Part shown: positions 43,925 to 51,600 of the stretch, one piece after another
Numbering within the stretch: position 1 is the stretch's first letter
How the letters are laid out: every line of letters starts with the position of its first letter
Source of the DNA: Flavivirga amylovorans
Lineage (GTDB): Bacteria > Bacteroidota > Bacteroidia > Flavobacteriales > Flavobacteriaceae
Length of the DNA: 64,000 nucleotides
NCBI RefSeq assembly: GCF_030540875.1
Contig: NZ_JAUOEM010000011.1
Location: 1 to 64,000 of the forward strand
Direction of reading: 5' to 3'
Translations under genes and position numbers: made by a program
The notes under the pieces: generated by a model
Seen by the model: only the letters and a program-made list of their open reading frames with translations
The model's database searches: none
Told to the model about the DNA's origin: nothing

Positions 43925-46180
43925 ATGAAGCTTAAATCGATAATTGTAGTTTTGATGCTTTCCATTCAGGTATTTGGTCAAGTAAATCAAACCCTTCATT
44001 CCGAACTTGGAAAATCCTTTTATGTATCCTTGAATGGAAATGACACTAATCCGGGTACTAAAGATAAACCAGTTGCTAGTTTTGAAGTAGCTAGGGACTT
44101 AATCCGTCATTATAAAACAACAAATCCTTATCCAGATAAAGGGTTTACAGTTTGGGTTTCAGGTGGGGAATATGAGTTTTCAGAATCTTTCGCTTTAAAT
44201 GAAAATGATTCTGGTCAACCAGGGCGTCCAGTGATATGGCGAGCAGTTGAAGGAGAAAAGGTTACGCTTTCAGGAGGAATACAAATTCCACAAAACCAGT
44301 TTAAAAAAGTTACTAACAAAAATATTAAAGCACGTTTCAGAAAGGAGGTTGCATCAAAAATTTATCAGGTAAATCTAAAAGAATTGGGTATCACTGATTA
44401 TGGAAGGCATCAACAATATGGGCATGCACTTTCTGTTTGTCCTGCTCCTTTAGAACTTTTTTATAATGAGGAAGCAATGACTTTGGCGCGTTATCCCAAC
44501 ACAGGTTATATTCAAATAGGAAATGTAATTGATGGTGGTTCAACACCACGTTCAGGAGACTACTCAGAACGAGGTGCTGTTTTTGAATATTCAGATGAAC
44601 GGCATGAAGTTTGGGCAGGACAAAAAGATATTTGGTTTCAGGGAACTTTTAAAAATGGATATGCTGATGATAAGATATTGGTAGAATCTATTAATGCTGA
44701 GAATAAACGAGTAAAACTAGCTTATCCGCATATGTACGGTGTAGGAAACAAAAAGCCTTACAATCATTATGTAGCCTTAAATATTCTAGATGAAATTGAT
44801 ATGCCTGGAGAATGGTATGTAGATAGAGAAGCAGGAATATTATATTTCTATCCTCCTTCCAATCTTAAGAATTCTAAAGTTGTAGTTTCTATGTTGGAAG
44901 ATCCTGTAGTAAGTATAGAAGGTTCAAGTCATATTGTGTTCAGAGGATTTACTGTAGAAGTGGGACGAGGAATGGGAATATATCTTGAGCGTGGACAAAA
45001 CAACCTAATTGCCGGTTGCACCGTTAGAAATATTGGTACAAGTGGAATTTTTATGGGGCAAGGAGCAAAACAAACGGTTCCATATATTACACACGAGCAT
45101 TATGAAGGTGTTCCAGTTTCTCGTAGAATCGGAAATTTACAAGGACATATTTATTCCAATACAACATGGGATAGAAAAGCAGGTAAAAATCATAAAATAT
45201 TGAGTTGTGATGTATATAATACAGGTAGTGGTGGTATTTATTTAAGTGGAGGAAATAAGCGAGATTTGATTCCTGGTAATAATGTGGTAGAAAACTGTAA
45301 GGTACATGACTATAACCGCCGTAATAAATTTCTTTGGTCAGGAATTAATATTGATGGTGTAGGAAACCGTATTGCACATTGCGAAATATATAATTCAAAC
45401 TTTCAGGCTATTTATGCACATGGCAATGAGCATATCTTTGAGTATAATCACATCCATCATGTAACGCTTCATGCAGATGATGTATCTGCTTGGTATATAG
45501 GTCGTGATCCAAGCGATAGGGGACATATTTTACGTTATAATTATTTTCATCATTGTGGAAATGCCGATATGGGCAACAATGGGATTTACTGTGATGACTC
45601 TTCATCTGGTATTACCGTGATTGGTAATGTGTTTTATAAAATGAACACTGTAGGAGGTATTTTGTACACTAATACAGGTTGGGATTTAACAATGAAAAAT
45701 AACATTATTATAGAACCACATTCCTATTCTGTCGTATTGAGTCAACATTATTATACATGGTATAAAGGAAGAGCTCCTATAGCATTTGGCAAAGGAAAGG
45801 TTTTTGAAAAACGACTGTTTAAAGATATAAATATACAGGAACCGCCCTATAGTGATCGATACCCTCAGCTTAGCAACTTCATGAATGAGATTATTCCAGG
45901 AGAAAAATGGGAAGGTATGAATGCAAGGCGCAATGTTTTCTCTACTAACATCATTTTTGGAGGAAGTAAAAATCCAATTAAAATTTCAAAAGGTGAATCT
46001 GGTATTTTTGAGAACATTAATAACTATCAAACAACTAAAGATCCTGGTTTTGTTAATATGGCAGAAGAGAATTTTATGCTAAAAGAAGATGCTGAAGTTT
46101 ATAAAAAATTAAAAGGCTTTAAACCAGTGCCCTTTGATAAAATGGGGCTCTATCGTGATGAGTTTAGAAAAGATAATTAG
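43925..46180 (+). CDS. Right-handed beta-helix glycoside hydrolase, GH141-like
   Basis: 751 residues from ATG 43925 (an in-frame ATG 21 bases upstream would precede the signal peptide). Signal peptide ends QVFGQ. N-terminus FYVSLNGNDTNPGTKDKP with GRPVIWRAVEGEKVTLSGG, then PbH1 repeats about 330-600 (SSHIVFRGFTVEVGRGMGIY, GNEHIFEYNHIHHVTLHADD, YIGRDPSDRGHILRYNYFHH). This layout fits GH141 (alpha-L-fucosidase BT1002 of the rhamnogalacturonan-II system, and a xylanase). Family assignment is by architecture; other beta-helix families remain possible. Confidence 0.72.
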   Translation: MKLKSIIVVLMLSIQVFGQVNQTLHSELGKSFYVSLNGNDTNPGTKDKPVASFEVARDLIRHYKTTNPYPDKGFTVWVSGGEYEFSESFALNENDSGQPGRPVIWRAVEGEKVTLSGGIQIPQNQFKKVTNKNIKARFRKEVASKIYQVNLKELGITDYGRHQQYGHALSVCPAPLELFYNEEAMTLARYPNTGYIQIGNVIDGGSTPRSGDYSERGAVFEYSDERHEVWAGQKDIWFQGTFKNGYADDKILVESINAENKRVKLAYPHMYGVGNKKPYNHYVALNILDEIDMPGEWYVDREAGILYFYPPSNLKNSKVVVSMLEDPVVSIEGSSHIVFRGFTVEVGRGMGIYLERGQNNLIAGCTVRNIGTSGIFMGQGAKQTVPYITHEHYEGVPVSRRIGNLQGHIYSNTTWDRKAGKNHKILSCDVYNTGSGGIYLSGGNKRDLIPGNNVVENCKVHDYNRRNKFLWSGINIDGVGNRIAHCEIYNSNFQAIYAHGNEHIFEYNHIHHVTLHADDVSAWYIGRDPSDRGHILRYNYFHHCGNADMGNNGIYCDDSSSGITVIGNVFYKMNTVGGILYTNTGWDLTMKNNIIIEPHSYSVVLSQHYYTWYKGRAPIAFGKGKVFEKRLFKDINIQEPPYSDRYPQLSNFMNEIIPGEKWEGMNARRNVFSTNIIFGGSKNPIKISKGESGIFENINNYQTTKDPGFVNMAEENFMLKEDAEVYKKLKGFKPVPFDKMGLYRDEFRKDN

Positions 46181-46278
46181 TAAGATGACTTTTCAAGGAA
46201 AAAGCGTATCAATTGGCAACACTTTATGATTGATTACGGGCATTTAAAAAATTATAAATTAATTATTATACTTAAATC

Positions 46279-46481
46279 ATGAAGTTCTATTTTTTGCCGA
46301 TATGTAATTTATTACTGCCATTTGTTTTTTTATTTGCACAAGAGAAAGTAACTTTTATCACTAATAGATAGGATAAGCATCCAAAAAAAATCCTTTTCAA
46401 AAGCTGGGTTTTGGGAAGTGTTAGATAGTGGTCGTTCAGTTTATAATTTTAATGTAGGTTGGAGATTTTTAAAAGGAAATG
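46279..46481 (+). pseudogene. GH2 relic truncated by an inserted element
   Basis: ATG 46279 gives a signal peptide (MKFYFLPICNLLLPFVFLFA) with EKVTFI; after stops and frameshifts comes SGRSVYNFNVGWRFLKGN, the classic start of GH2/DUF4982 beta-galactosidases. The homology stops exactly at the left inverted repeat at 46482, so the gene was interrupted there and the rest was lost. Confidence 0.75.
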
Positions 46482-47051
46482 GGATCATGCACAAAAGTTG
46501 TGTGTGATCCGTATTCTGTGTTTTACTTTCTCTTAATAAGCCTTATATTATTTATAAATACCTCCAAGGGTTCTTTATTAAACAGATTGCTTCGTCCTAT
46601 TGTCCTCGCAAAAACGGTGTCTTGCTGTTTACGATTAAAAGCACTCTGGTATTATCCTTCTTCTTGCGTTCTACAAGGCTTTAAGATAATCGTTAAGAAC
46701 AGACCAAAGAGGCTAGCCCAGACCCTTGGTAAGAATAAAGAACAAAATTTTGAAAACCAGGAGCATAGCATTGGGTAGAGCGATGGAGCGACGCAAAATT
46801 TTGGGCTTGGTTCTTCTTGAGCGACAGCAAAAGAAGAAATTCCTACGAAGGGGCGTCCTTTCTTTTGTTACTTTTCTTTGGACGAGCAAAGAAAAGTAAA
46901 TCATTAAACAGTATAATTAATTTAAAATGCGAAATTTTGAATTAATCATAAACACAACAATTAATCTTGATCCGAATTCTTCCTCTTTAGATTAACTAGA
47001 ATTTTTGCTTAAACACAACTATTAGGCATGATCCACTATTAGGCATGATCC
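46482..47051. mobile_element. MITE-like element with terminal inverted repeats, no transposase
   Basis: GGATCATGCACAAAAGTTGTGT (46482-46503) matches the reverse complement of 47013-47034 at 19 of 22 positions. The right end is followed by a perfect second copy of its last 17 bases (47018-47034 repeated at 47035-47051). No transposase fits. The interior (about 510 bp) contains two repeat types common in bacterial genomes: TTGCGAGGAC...GACGAAGCAATCTG on the minus strand (about 46589-46620) and the palindrome CTTTTCTTTGGACGAGCAAAGAAAAG (about 46871-46897). G+C is higher than the surroundings. Confidence 0.65.
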
Positions 47052-47086
47052 GTAACATTTGATATCAATTGAAAGTAAGGAAAACG

Positions 47087-47123
47087 AAAAAGCCTGAAAA
47101 CATTAATTTTTCAGGCTTTTTTT
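47087..47123. terminator. Strong bidirectional terminator
   Basis: AAAAAGCCTGAAAA and its mirror TTTTTCAGGCTTTTT form a long stem with A- and T-runs on both sides. On the minus strand it lies about 24 bases after the 3' end of the tRNA fragment, as expected of a tRNA terminator. Confidence 0.85.
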
Positions 47124-47146
47124 GAATAATCTATAAATTATTCCAG

Positions 47147-47168
47147 TGACCGGGCTGGGGCTCGAACC
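47147..47168 (-). pseudogene. tRNA 3'-end fragment (probable attachment-site scar)
   Basis: The minus strand reads GGTTCGAGCCCCAGCCCGGTCA, a T-loop (TTCGAGC) with its 3' T-stem strand CCCAG and an acceptor 3' strand CCCGGTCA, but no 5' part of a tRNA lies upstream. Integrases that use tRNA genes leave such 3' fragments, so it may be the edge of an integrated or lost element. The DNA to 47527 has no other gene; a small CGGC/GCCG hairpin near 47420 lies in the leader of the next gene. Confidence 0.5.
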
Positions 47169-47527
47169 TGTATTTCAATTATTTGATATTCAAAAGTTTA
47201 AACTATGCTTAGTGTTTAGGCGCACCGAATAACGCACCAAAAAGATTTCTAATAAATAATGAACTTAAATGAATGTATTTGCATTCAAAATTCAAATATA
47301 GTTAATGTTGATTGTAACTCCATTAAAATATGTAAAATATGGTAAAATAATATTAAGAGATATATTCATACAATATATTCGAAAAATAAACTCGTAAAAA
47401 CTCCCATCAAAAGACTTCGGCATAAAGCCGTTCCTACGTCTCTTTTTATTCCGATTCCTTTTGAGCTGAGATTTTAGCTTCCGTTTTGTTGATGCTCAAA
47501 TATTGTTTAATCTAAAATTTTTAAATT

Positions 47528-47935
47528 ATGGAAACAAAAGTGAAACAAAACGAAACTGTAAAAAGACAAAATGCCACAGTTAAAAAAGAAGTAAAGGGCA
47601 AATTGACAAAAGAAGCTATTGGGAAAACTGTTAATCCAGTCAAGAAGGCAATTACAGAAAAACCTGTAATTAATCTAGAAGACAGAATTCAGAAGTTTGA
47701 AAAGCTAAGAGGACTAGCAACCCAAAGAGAACGGTTAACACAAACCTTGAGTGAACTCACCAAATTCAATTACAATCAAGACGATTCAAGTTCTTTTTAC
47801 TTGAGAGATTCTCACAATTTGGAATTTAAGACTACTAATACCAATTTAATTAAGTTAGTAACTTCGCATTTACAATCCACGTTGGAGCAACGTAAATGTG
47901 AAATAGAAGAACAAATTGTACAGTTTCAACTCTAG
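47528..47935 (+). CDS. Lysine-rich protein of unknown function (135 aa)
   Basis: 135 residues. The first 45 are Lys/Thr/Val-rich and probably disordered (KQNETVKRQNATVKKEV); the rest is helical with heptad-like spacing (EDRIQKFEKLRGLATQRERL; TSHLQSTLEQRKCEIEEQI), so a coiled coil is likely. No signal peptide. It lies just inside the tRNA-fragment boundary, so it may have come with a mobile element. A terminator follows. Confidence 0.7.
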   Translation: METKVKQNETVKRQNATVKKEVKGKLTKEAIGKTVNPVKKAITEKPVINLEDRIQKFEKLRGLATQRERLTQTLSELTKFNYNQDDSSSFYLRDSHNLEFKTTNTNLIKLVTSHLQSTLEQRKCEIEEQIVQFQL

Positions 47936-47958
47936 TAATTTTAAATTCTTCAAATGTA

Positions 47959-47998
47959 AAAACCTGTTCTATAAAAAAGAGCAGGTTTTCTTTTTTAA
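47959..47998 (+). terminator. Terminator after the lysine-rich gene
   Basis: AAAACCTGTTC and GAGCAGGTTTT form an 11-bp stem with one G-T pair, then CTTTTTT. Confidence 0.85.
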
Positions 47999-48192
47999 TC
48001 ATACTCATGGCATACATTACATGTATAAAAATCAAATATTATGCATTTAAATAAATTACAACTAAGATGAAATTTTGTGTTTTCAGAAATAATACACTTT
48101 TTATTTTCAAACAAAATTATTTTAAACATAATTAATAATCAAAAGAGAATTTGATAATAAACTAATTCGTAAATTAGTTTTATTTTATCAAG

Positions 48193-48681
48193 ATGGATTT
48201 AAAAACAAAATTAGCATTAATATTATTGTTAATCGTAGTATTAACATTAGTCGTTTTCTTGACTAAGAAAGCACTTATAAGATTTTCTTTATTAAAATCT
48301 ATTGAACCTCACAGAAGAAAAATAGTTGGTGGGTTAATTTACTCTTCTTATTATCTAATTGCTTTATTTGTTATACTAATAATAGTAGGAGTGGATTTTA
48401 ACCAATTTGGTCTTTTTGCTTCCTCTGTTTTAGCTGTGCTTGGTATTAGTTTCTTTGCTCAATGGTCTATGCTATCTAATTTAACAGCTAGTGTTATTTT
48501 ATTTTTTTATCACCCATTGCGTATAGGTAGTAGAATTAAAATTTTAGATAGTGAAATAAATTTTTGTGGAACAGTGAAGGATATTACGGGGTTTTATGTA
48601 CTTATGAAAACTGATGACGAGCGAATTATCACTATACCTAATACAACAATTTTATACAAAGGAATAGAATTAATAAATTAA
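48193..48681 (+). CDS. Short MscS-family mechanosensitive channel protein
   Basis: 162 residues, about half of a minimal MscS. Three membrane helices (about 6-24, 45-67, 75-102), with the third leading into the pore-type segment FAQWSMLSNLTASVILFFYHP and the start of the beta domain (RIGSRIKILDSEINFCGTVK). The usual C-terminal alpha/beta cage domain is missing; it ends at ITIPNTTILYKGIELIN. Short forms like this are common in Bacteroidota, so I do not call it broken. It precedes corA by 5 bases, implying co-transcription for osmotic or ionic stress. Confidence 0.85.
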   Translation: MDLKTKLALILLLIVVLTLVVFLTKKALIRFSLLKSIEPHRRKIVGGLIYSSYYLIALFVILIIVGVDFNQFGLFASSVLAVLGISFFAQWSMLSNLTASVILFFYHPLRIGSRIKILDSEINFCGTVKDITGFYVLMKTDDERIITIPNTTILYKGIELIN

Positions 48682-48686
48682 AGAAA

Positions 48687-49751
48687 ATGAAATCTAGAAA
48701 ACCTTTAAAACGCAAAGACATTGGTCTAGCTCCTGGTACTGCTGTCTATATGGGCAAGAAAACAGAAAAGGATTTATATGTTGAAATTTTTGATTACAAC
48801 CATGAGACTTTAAAAGAAGAAAGAACAGATAATGTAAAAGATATATTTTCTTATGAAGACAAAAACAATGTTACTTGGATTAATATAAATGGTCTAAATA
48901 ACGTAGAAGATATAAAAGAACTTGGGAATCATTATGAATTGCACCCACTTTTAATCGAAGATATTGTTAACACCCATCAACGTCCAAAACTAGACGAATA
49001 TGAAGATTATGTTTTTGTTGTTTTAAAGATGCTTCACTTCGACAATCAAAACAATTTAAAAATTGAGCACGTAAGTTTTGTTTTAGGTAAAGATTATATG
49101 TTATCCTTTCAAGAGTCCGAAGGCGATGTCTTTGAACCTATTAGAGACCGTCTAAGGACTTCTAAAGGGGTGGTTAGAAAAATGGGCGCAGATTACCTTT
49201 TATATGCTTTAATCGATGTTATAGTAGATAATTATTTTGTTTTAATAGATAATTTGAGTGAAAAAACAGAAATATTAGAAGACAGTTTATTTAATACATC
49301 GAAAAATAACCAGACTGCTTTTGAAATTCAAAATTTTAAAAGAGAAATACTCAAAATTAGAAGAGCAGTTTACCCCTTGCGAGAAGTGGTTAGTGGATTA
49401 AATAAAGTAGATACTACTTTAGTAAAAGAAAAAACACATTTATACTTGGGAGACTTGCATGACCATATCATTCAAGTTTCAGAAAATATAGATATTTATA
49501 GAGAAATCATCTGGGGCTTAATGGATATGCATCTTACTACTTTGAGCAATAAAATGAACGAAGTCATGAAGGTATTAACTATTATAGCTACCATATTTAT
49601 CCCATTAACATTTATAGCTGGAATTTATGGGATGAACTTTGAAAATATTCCAGAGTTAAAATATAAATATGCCTATTATACCCTCTGGGGAGTTATGATT
49701 CTTATCTTTTTAGGGATGCTTTACTATTTTAAAAGGAAAAAGTGGTTGTAG
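48687..49751 (+). CDS. corA: CorA-family Mg2+/Co2+ transporter
   Basis: 354 residues. Cytoplasmic alpha/beta funnel, then two membrane helices at the C-terminus around the gating motif YGMN (GMN 315-317) and a basic end (FKRKKWL). It mediates passive divalent cation uptake at the inner membrane. Starts 5 bases after the MscS-like stop. Confidence 0.95.
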   Translation: MKSRKPLKRKDIGLAPGTAVYMGKKTEKDLYVEIFDYNHETLKEERTDNVKDIFSYEDKNNVTWININGLNNVEDIKELGNHYELHPLLIEDIVNTHQRPKLDEYEDYVFVVLKMLHFDNQNNLKIEHVSFVLGKDYMLSFQESEGDVFEPIRDRLRTSKGVVRKMGADYLLYALIDVIVDNYFVLIDNLSEKTEILEDSLFNTSKNNQTAFEIQNFKREILKIRRAVYPLREVVSGLNKVDTTLVKEKTHLYLGDLHDHIIQVSENIDIYREIIWGLMDMHLTTLSNKMNEVMKVLTIIATIFIPLTFIAGIYGMNFENIPELKYKYAYYTLWGVMILIFLGMLYYFKRKKWL

Positions 49752-49851
49752 AATATTGGTGTTTTGTTAGTGATAGAATACTTTTTACAAAAATAGATCT
49801 ATGCATACAAGACTTTTCCGGAATAGATTGAATTACTTCTGAGCTAAATTT

Positions 49852-50688
49852 TCAATTTACATCCTTATACTTAAATATGAGTATTGGAGATTCAATTTTA
49901 GTAATTAAATTTAATGTAGTACTAGGATCGAATATTCTTTGCCAAAAAGTTCTTTTACGAGTTGTTAAAGCTATACATCCATACTCTGGTGTTAAAATAT
50001 TAGACTCTCTTTTAATAAAATCTAAAAGCTTTTCATCTTTTCTATGATAGCTAATCAGATTATGCTCAATCTCAGATTTTAAAAATTTAATCCATTTCTC
50101 ATTTGAAATAGAATCTGGTTCTTTCGAAAAATGAATTAAATTAATTGGCGTTACGGGAAAACTCTTAGTCAGCCAATTTAAATTCTCATAATCCTTTTTC
50201 ATGAAGATTGAAAAATAGGCCATATTTTCAAATCTGCAATAGCTTTGATTTTCAGGAATAATCAAAGTAGGTGATTCAGAAACATTTAGTAGAACTTGTT
50301 TAAAAGCGTCATTATCTCCTACATTATTTTTAAACAAAGCTTGGCTGGTTAATAGTAAATCTATCTTTTCTGTATTTATAAATGTCTCCAATGCATGCTC
50401 TATATTTCCTTTTACCAGTTTGCAAGATACCCATTCAGAATCAATAAGGTTTTTAGTATGCTCATTTACAAAAGCCTCTAGCTCCTTTTTTTTCACAGAG
50501 TCATCTTGATTAAAAATGAAACCCGATTTATTATAGTAATAAGGTGATGAAATAAATATGGATTCATTACTTGGTGTTATCTGTAAAATATGTAATTTCA
50601 AATTTAAGTCTTTGCAGAATTTACCAGCGTATCGTAACAGATCTACAGACTTACCGTCTATATTTCCAATAAGCATAATGTGTTTCAT
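49852..50688 (-). CDS. Universal stress protein (UspA) family, two-domain
   Basis: 278 residues. The first Usp domain begins MKHIMLIGNIDGKSVDLLRYA with LHILQITPSNE; the second half has a degenerate Usp repeat (MAYFSIFMKKDYENLNWLTK). The ATP-binding G-2x-G-9x-G(S/T) motif is not clear in either half, so nucleotide binding is doubtful. The gene follows the TerB-like gene by 10 bases. Confidence 0.75.
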   Translation of the reverse strand: MKHIMLIGNIDGKSVDLLRYAGKFCKDLNLKLHILQITPSNESIFISSPYYYNKSGFIFNQDDSVKKKELEAFVNEHTKNLIDSEWVSCKLVKGNIEHALETFINTEKIDLLLTSQALFKNNVGDNDAFKQVLLNVSESPTLIIPENQSYCRFENMAYFSIFMKKDYENLNWLTKSFPVTPINLIHFSKEPDSISNEKWIKFLKSEIEHNLISYHRKDEKLLDFIKRESNILTPEYGCIALTTRKRTFWQRIFDPSTTLNLITKIESPILIFKYKDVN

Positions 50689-50698
50689 AATAACCTTT

Positions 50699-51130
50699 TT
50701 AATTGGGTTTTTTATTTACAAGGTACTGATAATCTTCAAAGCTAACATCTCCTCTAAATATTTTTATAGAATTTTCTACAATACTTTTGGCTATATCACT
50801 TGTATACCCTAATTCCATAGCATAACGTCTTACCAGTTTAATTTCCTCATCATCTATGTCATGGTCTGCAAAAACCATTTTAAATAGATCGAATAGATAT
50901 TCTAATCGTTCACTTTTAGAGTTTGGAGGAGTTATGGAGTATCCCTTTGGGTTGGCGATTAAATTTTTAAGCTGTTCTTCACTAATATCCAGCTTACTTG
51001 CAAATTTAGACAGTAGGTTAAATTCTTTTTCATTTATTCGTCCATCTACTGTAGCAATATTAGCTATAGCTGCAAAATAGGCTATATTATTTTTTTGAGT
51101 TTCTGATTCGTATAATTTTGAAATTGACAT
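50699..51130 (-). CDS. TerB-like protein
   Basis: 143 residues, all-helical. Two repeats of the TerB pattern: IANIATVDGRINEKEFNLLS and KMVFADHDIDDEEIKLVRRY, each with an acidic DG/DH-x-x-x-EE loop. TerB domains are linked to tellurite and other stress responses and often act as metal-binding scaffolds. It forms a two-gene unit with the Usp gene. Confidence 0.8.
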   Translation of the reverse strand: MSISKLYESETQKNNIAYFAAIANIATVDGRINEKEFNLLSKFASKLDISEEQLKNLIANPKGYSITPPNSKSERLEYLFDLFKMVFADHDIDDEEIKLVRRYAMELGYTSDIAKSIVENSIKIFRGDVSFEDYQYLVNKKPN

Positions 51131-51399
51131 AATCTTAATAGTTTATAATATTTTTATATTATGACTGTTTTTTAAGGTTTAGGTCACCTTTTTTTCATTT
51201 CTTATGTTTAAGGTTTTTAAGTATATTAGTCAAGGCATCATCTTGTACATTAGAAAAAATAGGATTTCTTTGAGAATTGTTTTAAGACGTTCAAATTTTT
51301 CTGTACCAGTAGTCATTATACTTTGGGTAAAATTTTGTTTTTTAAAGTAGAAATAAATTTGCAGAGAAACGTCGTATTATTACATATACTTTTATCATA

Positions 51400-51424
51400 A
51401 AAAAGCTTCCTGTTTAGGAAGCTC
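51400..51424 (-). terminator. Minus-strand terminator
   Basis: AGCTTCCT GTTT AGGAAGCT forms an 8-bp stem; on the minus strand it is followed by TTTTTTATG. It would end transcription coming from the DUF2807-like relic on its right. Confidence 0.65.
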
Positions 51425-51474
51425 CAAGTGAAAACAACTTTATTATTTAAAGTGCGATTCAACTTTATTTTTTA

Positions 51475-51563
51475 ATGATTTTTGATTTATCGGTTAAGCC
51501 CTTAACTTCTATTTTAGGGTCGCCATACACCAAAATATTACTTTTTTTTAAGTGACCTGTTAG
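51475..51563 (-). pseudogene. C-terminal relic of a DUF2807-like (GIN domain) protein
   Basis: The minus strand reads SNILVYGDPKIEVKGLTDKS then KIIKK and a stop. YGDP-I-VKG...S-I-KK is how DUF2807 beta-helix lipoproteins of Bacteroidota end. The rest would overlap the start of the dikinase-like gene and is absent. Only about 25 residues support this. Confidence 0.4.
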
Positions 51564-51600
51564 TTTTTTTTTGTCTAAACAGTTAACTAGACACGAGACA

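Noticed and set aside
17553-46180. Assignment of the PUL to fucoidan
   Set aside because: Fucoidan loci carry sulfatases and usually endo-fucanases; none is present.
46479-46904. Two overlapping open frames (plus 46479-46778, minus 46713-46904)
   Set aside because: They lie entirely within the inverted-repeat element and its palindromes; the minus frame's QRKVTKERTP type peptide is a known spurious translation of a widespread DNA repeat.
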